Of a DNA stretch of 64,000 nucleotides, positions 1 through 14,900 are shown in pieces (position 1 is the stretch's first letter; each line of letters opens with the position of its first letter). A program made the position numbers and the translations under genes. Under the pieces are notes generated by a model. It saw only the letters and a list, made by a program, of their open reading frames with translations. It made no database searches and was not told the DNA's origin. The stretch covers positions 77,325,303 through 77,389,302 of the forward strand of contig OZ023274.1 in NCBI GenBank assembly GCA_964007475.1, read 5' to 3'. Source of the DNA: Hybos culiciformis. Taxonomy: Eukaryota > Arthropoda > Insecta > Diptera > Hybotidae.

Positions 1-1056
<1,056 letters not shown>

Positions 1057-3769
1057 CTGCACACAATTTTGAAATTTTATTATATTAAATTATTTTTTTT
1101 TTTAATTTTTTACAACTAAATAATACAACTAAAATTTTCACTATAACAACTTGAAATGAAAAATAAATAAATAAATGGAAAATTTATTTTTATTAGGCTT
1201 TTTAATTTTTTTTTTTTTTGTGTAAAAATAGCGAAAAAAAAAAAATAGAAATTTTTATTGTGAGATAAAAATATTATACATATTCATTCACCAAAAGAGA
1301 TTCACACAAATTACACTGTAAGTTTATATACCTACCTACCAAAAAATAAAAAAATAACAATAGAATATAAAAATAACGAAAAATAATAATTATTTTGTTA
1401 TAAAATGCACTTAGATTTAGAGATAAATGTTTTAGAAAACTCAAAAATACAAAATAATTATTTAAACAAAAAAGAATTTATCATTTTTGAATATAAACAT
1501 AGAAACATTTTCATCGTAGATTCACAATTTGTATAGGTTTATAAAATATCCACTTTATATAGTTAATATTCTTTAACCCATCCGTTTTTGATCAAGACCT
1601 CGCTCAGTTTATATATACAATTATTGAATACTATTATCCGGGAAACACAAAAGTTCTGTTCCCACAATATTTTTAACTTTTTTCCAAGGGTTCTTATGGT
1701 ACAGCTAATAAGGTTATCGATTTAGTTTGAAAAATGAAATTCCATAAATATCGATAGTTTAATTAATTGTTTTTTTGTTTTCAGTTCATCTAAGTTCTTA
1801 TCTTTTTGTCATCAGAAATTTGAGAATAAAACCACAACCGACCACAACCATTCGATAAGATAAATAATTAAGTATGTATTAACAAAAATCATCAATAAAT
1901 GTCTCTATTCAAAAGACTATCTGGAAATCATGGATTATTTGCTATTTTTATTTTGCATTCCCCAACAATGTTATGCAATAATCTTGATTTGGGGATAATT
2001 TTTTAACAATTTCCCCTATATGGGTAGTTGATTTTTTTTTTCTTATTTGGAATAAAGAGTGCTTAATGTTTCAAAACAGTTCTATGTACTGATCTAGCAT
2101 TGCAGTATAATGCATATAACGAAAATAGATTTCATTTGTTAAATAAAATAAATTCAGAACGAAAATAAAATTGTCTAAATTTATGTTGTTAGTATATTTA
2201 TTACGAGCTTTTGGGCCGCCGTTACTGAATATTTTTATTGTTGAAAAACTAAATAAACAGTGACTTAATAAAAATGATGCATTATTATGATGTTTATGAT
2301 TAATTAAAATAATCTTAGGGTAAAATGAATGGCTATAACAGTGCTAATGAAGCAATTTGTTATTTGTTTTTTTTTTCTTGTTTTTTGTGCGTTATTAAAA
2401 AAATCCAAATAAATACAAGAAAAATATTTTTCATAACATAAACTGAGTAACAAACGGATCCCATTATTTTGTTTATTCTCCGGAAACTTGTTTTTTATAA
2501 TCATTATTATTTATGACACAAAATAATGATAAAATAACTAGAATTGTAGAGATAAATGAATGAGAAATATTCGTCAAGAGAATAAACAAAATTAATGTTG
2601 AATAAAAAAAAAAAAAAACAAAAATTTAATAAATAATCTTGTGCGGTTTTGGGTTTAATTACTGACCTAGACTATTTTAATGTATTATAATAAATTTTTT
2701 TTTTAAATCTACTATTCATTTTTCAAACTAGCTGTTAGTTGGTTTGAACAACGTTACTCCTTGAGTGTACTTAGAAGTAGAGCTAATAAAATAAAAGATG
2801 TGGCGTTAGGTACTTTCTTTTTATGGACTTATTACCAGATATCAAAAATTTGTTTTGCATTCGTTTCAACTCGACGAGACATACCTAAACCATCAATTTC
2901 TAAAATAAAGTTTGAATAAATGGTTTTCTTATATTCAGAACATACTTTTTTCCGACACCCACTTACTTACTATTTTTTTTCCAATTTTTTGTATTGGATA
3001 CGGAAGGAATCGGGATTCAGAATATAATTTAAAAATAATTCCTTTAATTCTGAATAAGACATATCCAGAATCAACTTTTCTCCTGACTACTATTGAAAAT
3101 ATTTAAATTAAACAACCCTGATATATACTTAATTAACTTGGTAATAATTTCTCGACAACCTCTCTATTTTAATTATTTCATTCTTTCCAGATTTATTTAT
3201 AAACTAATAACTGTATAATGTAATTTTTTAATTAATTAGCAATTGAATTAATTATCGTACTATAAGTATTAGTATTAAGAAGTAATTTAAATCTAGTAAA
3301 TTTTTTTTTTTATTTTATCAATAAATTAGGGTTAAAACAAAACCATATTTAGATAGAACAATCTATTTTAATACTTGTATATAGATAAATATGTGGGCAA
3401 TTTTAATTGAAAATTGTAGATTTAAAAGCTTTTAAATTTATTAAAAACCAAATTTGGCGGAAAAAATATTTAAGTGATCGAAAAGATTTTTATTTAAATT
3501 TAGTATATAGAATATTAAAGTTTAATAGTCAATAAAAAAAAAATATGGAAATTGATAATAACTTTTAAGAATTTGTATCTAGAATATTTTTATTTTTTAT
3601 ATTTTTTTTTTAATTTTTGTTATTTACGATTTAGAACAGTGCATTGCAGTTTGATTTATTAAGAATAAAAAATAAAAAAATTAAAATTATTCAAAATAAA
3701 GACCTAATACATTATAACGAAGTAATTTTTTAATCAGATTTTTATATATGCAACATGTACGTAATCAAT

Positions 3770-3816
3770 TGCATTATGATGTTATATTGTACATGCATTA
3801 TGATGTTATATTGTGA
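3770..3816. repeat. Two-copy 24-bp tandem duplication
   Basis: A 24-bp unit beginning TGCATTATGATG is repeated head to tail; the second copy runs to 3816 and differs only at its end. It lies in the gene-free region and looks like a local slippage product. Confidence 0.8.
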
Positions 3817-6153
3817 TTGGTACATTCAAGTAAGACAGAACGGACAGAACAAACATATTCTTATTATTTATGCTTATATACATAAAAACAACTTAGGCTC
3901 TACAACACAGATAACTTACAAACCAATAAGTTTCATGTTACGTTCATAAATTCAAATAGAATGTAATATCACTTCTAAGTAATTTTCAAGTCATCAACCA
4001 AATTCGTACGTTAATAAAAATTTTATCAACTTCAGTGTATAAATAATATATAAGTAATTAATAACATTAACAATTAACAAATAATTCAATAGTCTAGTTA
4101 TGTATCTAAAAATAAAAATTTAAATCTTTTATATTGAATAATTTGACATAACAAAAAAAATGTATATCATAAGCTCGAGCATAAGTTTATGTAATGTTAA
4201 ATAAATAATTTCAGTAATATATGTACAATTTTGACACTTTAAATAAAATTTAATAATTAAGTATTTATCTCGGTATACATAATATTTAAATTTGTGTTGA
4301 TGTATAATATTTTGAATTCTTCATTTAACAAAAACTCTGTAAGTAGATACTCGATACTATTAGATCAAGATGAATTTTGTTTCTGATGTTAAATTTGTTA
4401 TTGAAAATGTTTTAAGCAGAAAAATATACAATTATATTTTAAACAACAAAATCCAATAAATTTTTACATCTCAAGTTAATTAAAGAGGTAACATTTAAAA
4501 TTAATTTCAGAAAATGGGAGTTAATAACAGTTTTGCCTATCATATGTCCCATCCAGTCCTGCTTTCATTGCAATTCTACCTTCATTGCCATAATTAAATA
4601 GCGACTTAATAATGTTTATATTTTTTCGTTTTTTTTTTGTTTCAATTTTCTATATTAAATTCTTCGATGTAGTTAGTAGCTATTCTTGTTCATGTGCGGC
4701 TTTTTTCCGATTCCTATCATAATATGGGTAATAAATAAACTTGTTTTCAATTGTTCACTTTAATAAAATCTGATTAAGTAACTACTTATAGGAATGCTTG
4801 GCTTTCTAAGTACAATAAGCTCGATAATAAGTAAAAAAAGGTATAGCCTCCGTAATACTTTTAACCAAGAAAAAACATTAATAAAAGAAATAAACTTCTT
4901 CAAACCTAAATTTTCAGTAAGATTCTAATGATTTAATTTTGAGATAGTAAGTCCAAGATAGCGATTAATTATTACAAGTTGTATTAATATTCAAAAAATT
5001 TCAAAAAATTTTTTATTTATGCAGTTTTTATTTATGACAAGCTGAAAGTAGCGCAAATATAAATAAATTAAAAATAAAATTAAATGAAAGAAATCTAAAT
5101 ATGCAATTCAGCTAATTATTTATTCTACTCAAATGAAATAAATTAAAAAAAAAAAAATACATTTTTTTCCCGCTCTTGATATTGCAGAAGCCTACATAAC
5201 TTGATATTTTTTTTATATAAAACAAAATTAAAAAGGAAAATTGTTATCGTTTTCAAAATAAATATGAAAAATTAAATTGCATTTTTTTTTTTTAATAGTA
5301 CACTATCAAAACAAAAACTTTTATGATTCATTTTATAGAACATAGAATGTAAGTACATACACATAGTTAATCAAAAAAAAAAAAAAAAACAAATTATCAA
5401 AAAAAAAAAAAAAAAGTTAAGTATGTATGTAAGTACTTCGCGTCGTGAGGGAAAAAATAAAACCGCTTATCGTTATCGTGGTTATGAATATTACACTATA
5501 CTTATAGGCTCGAATATAAGTATGTATTTATTTATAACAAATTTACCTAGTTAATAAGTTTTGGAGGCTTGGAATTATAATTTATAATATAAAAAAAAAA
5601 AAATTATCGTAATAATTTTGTTTTCAAATAAATTTTAACTCATTTTGTTTTTGGATCTGCTTCCGTTTTCATTTTCATCTTATAAGTTCATCTAAAAAAT
5701 TTAATCTCAAAATGCCAAGGCTTCTATAATTCGTAGAATATAATAGTAAAAAGTAAATGCCATCTTTTTAGTCGTTGGTACTTCACTAGGATTTCTGTTA
5801 CTGATTTCTAATACACAAACATAAAATTTGTACAAATAGAGTTGAAGTTTCTTTATAAGTATAAATATCATATTTCATTATCAGTGTGTTGTCAAAATAT
5901 TTGGTTCATTTTATTTTTGACTTTTCAATTCATTCATAAATCTTTTTTATTTTATTTATTTTTTTTTACTCAACGAAATGAGACAATTTCAATTGACCTT
6001 TATAACATTTTAATAAATCAAAAATAATCAAAATAAATAATAATAATAATAATTTTTTTTAACGATCTAAACAAATCATAAATAATGAAACAAATTTGAC
6101 TGAACTTAAATATTCCAAGTTCAAGCATAAAAAAAACAAAAATTGATTCTATG

Positions 6154-6158
<5 letters not shown>

Positions 6159-6193
<35 letters not shown>
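6159..6193. repeat. (TA)n microsatellite
   Basis: An uninterrupted run of about 17 TA dinucleotides. Confidence 0.95.
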
Positions 6194-6197
<4 letters not shown>

Positions 6198-9100
6198 CAG
6201 TGTAGATTATTTTCTTCTTTCAACTACAATATTTTTTTACACACTTTTATGGCTCTAGGGAAAAAAATAAAAAAAAATAAAAACCATAAACACAGAAAAT
6301 GATTCAACAAGTTTTTCTTTTGCTTGCTTTTATACACTATCTCTACATGTTATTTATTTTTGAATTAAAAATGTGTCATTCACTTTTCTTTTTTTTTTTT
6401 TTTATTATTAAAATATTATTTTATTTTTATATTTATTTCTTTTAAATATATATAAATAAGTATCATCATATATAATTTCATCAAACCAAATAAAAAAAAA
6501 TTAAATTTTAAATTAAAATTTTCTTATCACCTCGGCGTGGCAGCGATGATGTCGACCTCACTTTAAAAATTTTCTTTTGTTTCTTCTATCAACAAAAAAA
6601 AAAAAAAAAAGAAGAAAAATTAAAAATTTAAATTTTATTCCACTAATTAACCGTGAACGGAAAATTTTATTTGTTACGCTTTTCTTGTCCGTCTAATAAA
6701 AAATAGAAAAAAAAAATTTTTTTTTTTCAATCATTTTTATTTTCATTAAAATTTTCATTTTATAAAGAGAGGTGTACTTGTAATGTACAATGTTTGTTGA
6801 GAAAATTATTATTTTTAATATTTTTTATTTAAATATGTATATACTTAAGTATATGTAAAAGTACCTAGGTAGGTGCCGGTAGGTGCCTATATATTCTATT
6901 TAAAATATAATAAATCATTAACAAAAATATAAATAATATCTACTTAATGAAATGTCTTGAAAAAAAAAAAAAACATAAAAATTGCTTAATATACGGTCTG
7001 TCCTCCTTAATGATGAAAGCTTAAAGAAAGCCAAAAAAAAAAAATTATTTTAACAACTTTTGCAAAATCTATTATTTTTCTTTTCTTCTTCACTGCTTAT
7101 GTTGTTTGTGAATTTTCAATTTTGTACAAAAAAAAAAAAAATTAAATTTAAAAACATAAAAAACTTATATTATACCTATCTAATATACTTTAATGTTTGT
7201 ATTTTTAAAATCTACGAAGAATCCACCTACGAACAGATTTATTTTTATTTTCTTTTAATTTATTTTTTTTTTTTTTTTATTATTATTTTTGTCTTCTTCA
7301 TTTTTTAAAGGTTTTTTTTTTCCACGGATTAAGTAAGAAAAAAAAAAAAAACAAAAAAATTAATAAAAAAGAATTATGAAAAGTGAATATCATAAACAAT
7401 TTATTAGGTAAAGAAAAGAAAAAAAAAGGTAAGGCTAGAATGTTTTAATCGAGGTTTTAATATTTTAATAATTTTTAATAATAATTTTGATTTCTGTTCA
7501 TTTTGTAGGTTCATTTTAACATTAAAAGATACAAATACTATTTTGAGAACTGAGAATTATTTTTAAAATCGAACTAAAGCATCAGCTGTCTAGGTAAATT
7601 TACAGCAAGAAATGAGGCAAAGAATATTCCATTTTTTGCATCATCTTACTACTAAATTGTAAAATAGCTTTCAAATACTAAAAATGGTTTTACCGGTTTT
7701 TACACTATTGATTTCAGAATTAATATGTTTTGTCGCTAGTCTTTATTGGTTTGTATTTTATTTTTAAGATGATACGATGATACTATACAAACGCACATTT
7801 TAAAATTTATTTTCAGTTCATGTTACAATTGGAAAATGTAATTTAAAAGTACTTTCGTGCTGCTTAAAAATGGATTTTCTAAAATCAAATAAAGATACTT
7901 GCGAAAGAACCTAAAGCGATCCTAATAGAAAACTAACCCCCGAATCACACCTACAAACTAACCATTTGATAATGTCTAGCTAGACACAGGAAAAAAAAAA
8001 ACATTAAAATCAATTTTTAAAATTAAAATAATTGAAGCGAGAATTAAATTATATAATATATACAAAAGTAAGTAAGTATATCATGATTTTTTTTATCGCA
8101 CCATATATACTTATTGAAAATAGTTATATATATGTATGTTGTTATTCCCGTATCACTTAAAGTTATTTTATGCATATCATAAAAAAAACCTAAGTAAGAA
8201 CCTTTTTTTTTTGAAGAATATAAGTATAGAACAGAAAAAGATAATAATTATTATATTTTCGATTACCTACTTATTGTTATTATATTTATAAATATAAATA
8301 AGTTTGTTAAAAAAAAGTATTTGTTTATTGCATAGGTATTCCATTTTGAAAAATATCGATAAGAATGTCAATAAAAATTGATTTTCTTATTTGGTTAATA
8401 ACATGTAAACTTGTAAATTTCAAAGGTGATTTTCAGGCAAACTAATAACTGACATTTAAAAAAAAATCCAAATTTCTGGAAACGGTTTTCAATTAGAGAA
8501 GTTTAATGTATGAAGGTAGGGTATCTACATATTATTTAGTAATAATAACGTTTATTGAAAATTAAAAATCATTAAAAAGCATATAAGTAAGTAAGTAAAA
8601 TTAATTTCAAGTGATAATTTCAATATTAATAAAACCTCGATTAAAATATAATTTTTGTTCGATTTCTTATTAAAACAAGGTTTCAACATTTAAGAAGATT
8701 TCACCGTTCTCAAAGATAAAGCTTGAATGAATTAATTTAGAATAAAATATATCAACCTACACCGTCTTCATATGATATTTACTCTTTTATTTAACTTAAA
8801 AAAAAAAGTAATATCTATCTGACAAGCCTGATCAGATCAGGAACAAACATTTTTTAACCCGCCTTTTAAATGAAAAGAACTTTTTTTGAAAGAAAATCTT
8901 AATTATTAACTAGATATAATGTTTCATTGATAGAATTTAATCAAACTAGGATTGAAACAATATCAAATTATAAATTGATTAATAACATGTTATATTATTT
9001 CACTAATTCTTCCGACGTAGGTGTAGGGAGGTATCAATTCTTTCCAACATAAGTTAAGTTATCCATAAAATGAGTGATCCAATAAATTATATCGGAAAAA

Positions 9101-11220
9101 TGTTATTTATGTAAGTATACGTAGGCCTACTTTTTTCAAACAATAAGAATTCTATTTTTCGTACAACGTGATTTCTTAAATAATATATTTTTTGCTGGAC
9201 AAACAACCAATAATAAATGTGTATAACCGGTGAATATTTCGATGTATAGTTATTCTTGACATCGCTACATAAAATTCTTCTCATAGCATTAGGTATTCCC
9301 TGAATGTTGTCGTAAGTATCTGTTACAATAATTTTTAACAAAAACTCGAAGAACCTATATAATACAACTCGCTTTAATTTATTTTAATGCGAAACCAAAC
9401 AAATCACATTTTCACAGTCACAGTTATTGGATTTCCCACGCACTGATATCTTCGCTAAAATTAACACAATGTCCAACAATTATTTGCATAAAAATTAATT
9501 TAAAATATTTACAACTAAAATAATAAATTAAAAATATTGAATTATTGCTAGAATGTTACAAAATTTTTAAAATCATAATTTGGAAAATTAATTTCCTTTT
9601 AGTTTTAATGAATTCTCCTTATTTGGTTTGGTAAAATTTTTCAAAAATATATATAAATTCATTTTTTTTTCCTTTTTTCATTCAAAATATTTATTTTTGG
9701 GAGACTGATTCTCACATAACAAAATTATAGAAAAAAATAAATAACTTAAACTGAGAGCCAGTATAAGTATTAAGGTGAAAATAATTTTAATTGAATTTTC
9801 ACAATTTTTGTTCAAAATAAGATAGTCTTTTGCGAAGTCTTTTGTCTTTAATACATACCTATAACAAATCCTTCATAATGCTTACTGTACTTATAAGTAC
9901 TACTACAAATTCGTTCAATCCGAATTTTTAATCCATAAAACTTGACGAATTAATTTTGTTTCAAAATATAGTTGCCTAAAATATTGAAGATTGATTCAAA
10001 TATGTATATACCATTACCTACGTATAAAAAATTGATAGGAAGGTATCTACAATGAACGGAAAAATATTTTATATATGATTTTCAATAATTGGAGGATATC
10101 TAGATATATTTTTTGTCAATTGTTCAAACTGTATAATTCTTTATTTTTATCTACTGTATAATTCTTATCTGAAAAAAAAAATTAACATTGATTATTTTAA
10201 TTCCTCACCTAATTCTAATTAAACTCAGGACAGATTTGTAAGTATATAAGTATTTTCTTATTTGCTAATTTTCAGACTTAATTCCGATTAGTTAATTATT
10301 AGAAATCTGAACCAACAAAACTACCTACCTACCTACTTACTGTCTCCTGTACCAAACCGAACTAATTAAATAAAAGATAATAAACCCATAAATAAGTAGA
10401 TTTGTGAAAATTTATACCTATCTAGATATAAGGTAGGTAGGTATTTTGTTCTCGTCAAATACAATAGAAATGTTGTAGGTATGTTATTAAAACAATGTGC
10501 CAGCACCAGCAGATATTAGTATCATAACATCATCGTTAACTTACAGATTTAGGTAGGTGCCTACATATTTAGTTAATGGCAACACAACTTAGAAAAAAAT
10601 CTCAATAAATTTTTCTAACATACGTCCGTAGTGGAACTTTCAACAAGACCAGTTGAATAAACATTCAACCCAAAAAAAAGTTCCGTACTTAGGATCTAAG
10701 GTAGTTACTATTTTTGGCATTATCCTAGCTTAGCTGAAGGAAAGGGAAGTTAATTAATAGTAAGCTCAATTTCTAAATTTTTTTAATGATGGCTCTAAGA
10801 TTACAACCACAAACACATAAATAAAAATTTCTTTTTTTTTCTTCACACTTTCATTTCAAAAAATTTTTTTTGCTCAATTTATTTTTTTTTTATTAAAATC
10901 TTTAACTCACTTTTTATTTTATTTTTTATATTTATAATTTAAATTATTTAAAAAAAAATTATTTAAATTTTTAATAAAAAATTTATATATTTTTAAATTA
11001 AAATTATGTTATAAAAATAAAAAAAAAACTATTTATAAAAATAAAATGAAAGAACGACGAAAAACTCCGAAAAACTGATTTGATTTTTTCATTTAATTCT
11101 TTCAAATCAAATCTATCTAAAAATCTAACTAAAAAAAAGAGAAAAATGATATTTGTACAATAGTAAAATTTTGACATATAAAATAATGAAACTTGCAAAA
11201 GAAAATACCATAAAAATAAT

Positions 11221-11235
11221 AAATAGCGCCATCTA
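11221..11235 (-). promoter_or_regulatory. CTCF-like motif, left member of a divergent pair
   Basis: Read on the minus strand this is TAGATGGCGCTATTT, which contains the CTCF-type core AGATGGCGC. The same 15 bases occur on the plus strand at 11516-11530, so the two sites form an inverted pair about 280 bp apart in front of MMS22L. Insulator sites often sit at such gene borders. The alternative is that these are the terminal repeats of a short inserted element. Confidence 0.45.
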
Positions 11236-11515
11236 CTGTTCAATTTGCAAACAAAAAAAAATTAAATGAGTGATTTAAATTCAATATTTTTTTAATATTT
11301 ATTATATTATTCTTCAATATTTTTTACGGCCTAGAATTATTTGAATGTAGAATTTTTTCATAGACCATTTAAAGCTTTAAGTTTTTTTTTAATTGATTGG
11401 ATTTACAATTTACCTTTTTCTCAGTTTTTCACGCCGCTTGTCGACAAGAGAATTCTTTCGAGTCAAATGTATTTACAGCCAAAAGAACCTACAGTTAAAT
11501 GTACAATATTGGTCA

Positions 11516-11530
11516 TAGATGGCGCTATTT
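11516..11530 (+). promoter_or_regulatory. CTCF-like motif, right member of a divergent pair
   Basis: TAGATGGCGCTATTT on the plus strand is an exact copy, in opposite orientation, of the site at 11221-11235. It lies about 355 bp before the MMS22L start codon, next to a locally G+C-richer segment. Confidence 0.45.
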
Positions 11531-11884
11531 GGAAATTTATCCTCCATTAAATTTATTTGTACTTTGCGATCGCGACGAACCAACTTGAGAACTTTTCACT
11601 TTACGGCTGACATTTTTTTAAAAATGTAAACAAAAAAATTGTTGAGCGCCAAATTAAATTATTTACAAAACTTGAACTTGAATCTTGAATATTATTTTTT
11701 ATTTATTGTTTTTTTTTTAGTAACTAATTAAATATCTATTCTTTAATCGTTTCATTATTTATTTCCTGTTGATAGATATCTAATATTAAGATTGGTGGAT
11801 TGCTACAGTGATTGTATGGAACTTATAAAGGAGGAATACTCATTAAAACTAGGCCTTTAATACAATTTTTATAATTTTATTATA
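11531..11884 (+). promoter_or_regulatory. Promoter and leader region of MMS22L
   Basis: This region leads into the MMS22L ATG. It contains a short G+C-richer patch (GCGATCGCGACG near 11570) that stands out from the surrounding A+T-rich DNA, then an A/T-rich leader with a short upstream ORF. No clear TATA box or initiator decides the transcription start, so its position inside this interval is inferred. Confidence 0.45.
11816..11860 (+). promoter_or_regulatory. Short upstream ORF before MMS22L
   Basis: An ATG at 11816 opens a 14-codon frame that stops at 11858-11860, 24 nt before the MMS22L ATG. If transcription starts upstream of 11816, ribosomes would meet this uORF first, which could dampen translation of the main frame. 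Whether it lies in the mRNA depends on the unseen start site. Confidence 0.4.
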
Positions 11885-11966
11885 ATGGATTTTGATTTAT
11901 TTGAATTGGATGAAGATGATGAGTTTCTTTTATCGGCGCTAGAATCGCAACCAAATAAGTATACAG
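11885..11966 (+). CDS. MMS22L: MMS22L exon 1 (start codon, acidic N-terminus)
   Basis: Encodes MDFDLFELDEDDEFLLSALE and a few more residues, ending in phase 1 at a consensus donor (ACAG|GTAAG). The ATG is chosen because the frame joins exon 2 in register and the acidic stretch is coding-like. No in-frame upstream ATG is linked to it. Confidence 0.8.
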
Positions 11967-14900
11967 GTAAGATTCCTAGTTTTTAATTGTTTTGCTATGG
12001 GTATCTATCTACCTAGGTAGGTACCTACCTACCGTAATATAAACTTTAAAATTATCCATTTATTTTTTTTAGAACAAAATTTGGAACTTATTAATTTGTT
12101 ACCTGAGTTCAATTGTAATGGAGAAGATTCATTAAATTCTGAATTTTCAGTTGAATCATTTATTAAAAATTATGCAATTTTTTCAAAAGATTTTCAATTA
12201 GACGAAGAAATTTTATTAACTAATTATGATTTCATACCAGATTCATTACATTCAAAAACAATAATGAATTTTGTTTTTAATCAAGCAAGGTAGGTATAAT
12301 ATCATTAGGAAATTTCAAAAATTATCTCTTAGTAATGTCTCAGTAGTATGGGTATAATAATGTTTATTGTTGTAGGTACTAACTTAGGATATTTTACATA
12401 CAATATTTTTGATATTCAATCTTATGATATTTATATTATTTTCAGATCCAATATTCAAAAAATATTTGTTAGTGTAAATTTTCCAATTGATCTTGATGGA
12501 ATGACATTATATAAGTTAAGAAGACAAGTAACACTATTATATCATCTTTTGTGCTCATCTAAAAATCCATTAGAATGGTCACAAATAGAAAACTATTTGC
12601 AGAGCATAAGAAAAGTGATTAATTCATTTGAAAATTTAGAATTTTTCAACACGATATTCATGGCTAATAGCACTCGAGGCAATGAGGTAATTATTTTTTC
12701 GTATGCTACAGTAAACCAAATATAATGAAAGGTGGTAAAATAGAAATGTCTTGAAAAAAAGCGCTTAAAAAAATGTTGTAATACCTGTTTTCATGTTGTA
12801 ATACCTATAACTAATAAAGACTTATAGTTTGTTTTAGAAATCATAAATTTATTAAACCATAAACTTTATATAATTAAATTGGAAAATTAATTTTAAAATG
12901 AATTAATTCTGTTTTATATAAGTGGGAAATTGTTTAAACTAACAAAAATAATTTTTTTATAGACTGAATCAGCTTCATATCATGCTCTTCATGGTTATCT
13001 TGAATGGAAGTTTTTAGATTTAATACTAATATATAAAAATGAAGGACATTACACAACAAATGAGGTAAGCAAATTGACACAACTAAGTAATTAATAGCAA
13101 AGCTGTTCATAGAAAAGGTGTTTCTTCTCAATAGAACAATAACTCTAAGAATGGTTAAAAACATTAATTAAAAAGATTAAGCAAAAACTTTTTTTTTTTA
13201 ATTTTTAGGAGAATTGTATAAAAATATCAATTACCGAACAATTTAATAGAATAATTATGAACGGGATTCAAATAACTATATGTTTATTTAAAAAGGTAAA
13301 AATTGAATTGATCGGCCATCAATAAAGTTGGAAAAATTTAAAATTAAAAATTAGTTCAGGCGTTGAAAAAAAAGTGGTTCAATTTCATATGCCATAACAT
13401 TTTTAAGTTGTAATCGAACTATTTAATTCATACTTAGTTTTCAATTGATTTTTAATATTAATAAAATTTTCAAGGCTCCTTAATAATTTTAAATATAATT
13501 ATGAGAACATAATTTTTTTTTAGCATATATATTTGTTTAAAAATTTAATAGTATTTCAAGTTGCATAACATTGTAGTATTATTTTTAGTTAGTTTTTTAT
13601 AAAATTCATACGAACAAATGTTTACTCTTAAATATTTTGCTGCACTTTTGAATCAAAATTATAAATATTTTTTATTTTTAATTAGAAAAACTTACCAGAG
13701 ATAGCTCTATTATCTGCATTTCCGTGTACTTGCATCAAAGAATTTTGGCTGCTGTTGCAAATTTTTACAGAGAACTGTGATATAAAATTCTGGGGTTCTT
13801 TTAATGATGCAATCCAAAAAATTCAGAATGACCCAGGTTGAAGTTTTAGATATTTAAAAGAGTTTTTTTTATTAAATATAATTTATCTTTCTAGAACAAT
13901 ATGAAATAAATTCCACATCAGTAGCTGATTTTACTATTTGGATTTTTAAGTTTCTCATCAAAATGCAAGGCTATAATACAAATGGCAAATTTCTTGGACC
14001 TAAAAGCACAAGGGTAATTGTTTGAATTGGAAATTGTTTTTAATTTATACAGTAACAGTTCGGGCTGCACTGAGAGTGGATATTTCGAACCGGAAAATTA
14101 AAAAAATATTGGACCAATATTTTAAATTCTTATAAAATTAAACTGCATTAAAAATTAGCGTACCTATTGTAAATATTAGCTATCGACGAGGTGTTTTTTA
14201 TTTTACTATAAATAAAACTCGGGTCATATTAGGATAGTTCTTTCCACAAAAGTGTTATTTGGTTGTCTGCTCTCAATGAATTTTATTTGTGGTATAAAAG
14301 ATATGTAAAAGGTATTCATAATTCATAATTGATAATTATCAATTGGTTTGTTACAATAATTTTTTAAATAGGTATGTAATTTTTTTTAATTATTATTAGT
14401 AGTGTTTTTTTCAATCACAGGTGGTCGAAAACTTCGAACTTCTTGAAATGGTGACAGAAAACTTTTTAAACCAAGATCCAACTGAAGAAAGAATTAGAAT
14501 ATTTTTGTGTAATTTACTGCCAATAACTTTGGAGTGGTGGTCATCCAAGGCAAACATTCCTATGATACTTTGGGAATATTTTCATAAAAAATTAAATTCA
14601 TCATTTTTTATTGCTGGTTCCGCCCCGAGTAATTTAGCAGTTTCGAGGTAGTTAAGAAAAAAAAGTTATCAAAAATCCTTTTTGTTTTTTTGTTTTTTTT
14701 TTCAGCTCCAGTGGTAAAAAATATATTGATAAAATTCGAACGATGCTAGAAAATCAAAATCCAGACGCAAATAATTCTAGTTTTACAATTTTCATTTTTA
14801 TTTTGGGAAAAACTCTCAAAAATTGTTATAAAAATGGTCAAACAAATCAATTACAAAAAATTTTGGGAAGAATTTTTTCGAAATTTACAGCAACAAAACT

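Larger units (their letters stand above)
1059..11220. other. Gene-free stretch between coronin and MMS22L
   Basis: About 10 kb of A+T-rich DNA with many oligo(A)/oligo(T) tracts and scattered TAGGTA/TACCTA words. The open frames here are short, rich in Phe/Ile/Lys/Asn and resemble no family I know. Slightly less A+T-rich islets occur near 5440-5500 and 6530-6690. These would suit cis-regulatory sites or a distal non-coding coronin exon, but nothing in the sequence proves this. Confidence 0.6.

Noticed and set aside
7060..7308. 82-codon Phe-rich frame
   Set aside because: Translation of T-runs; no complexity, no start context and no splice sites.
9087..9341. 84-codon minus-strand frame with mixed composition
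   Set aside because: Parts look coding-like (IQGIPNAMRRILCSDV), but I see no family, splice sites or repeats to support it.
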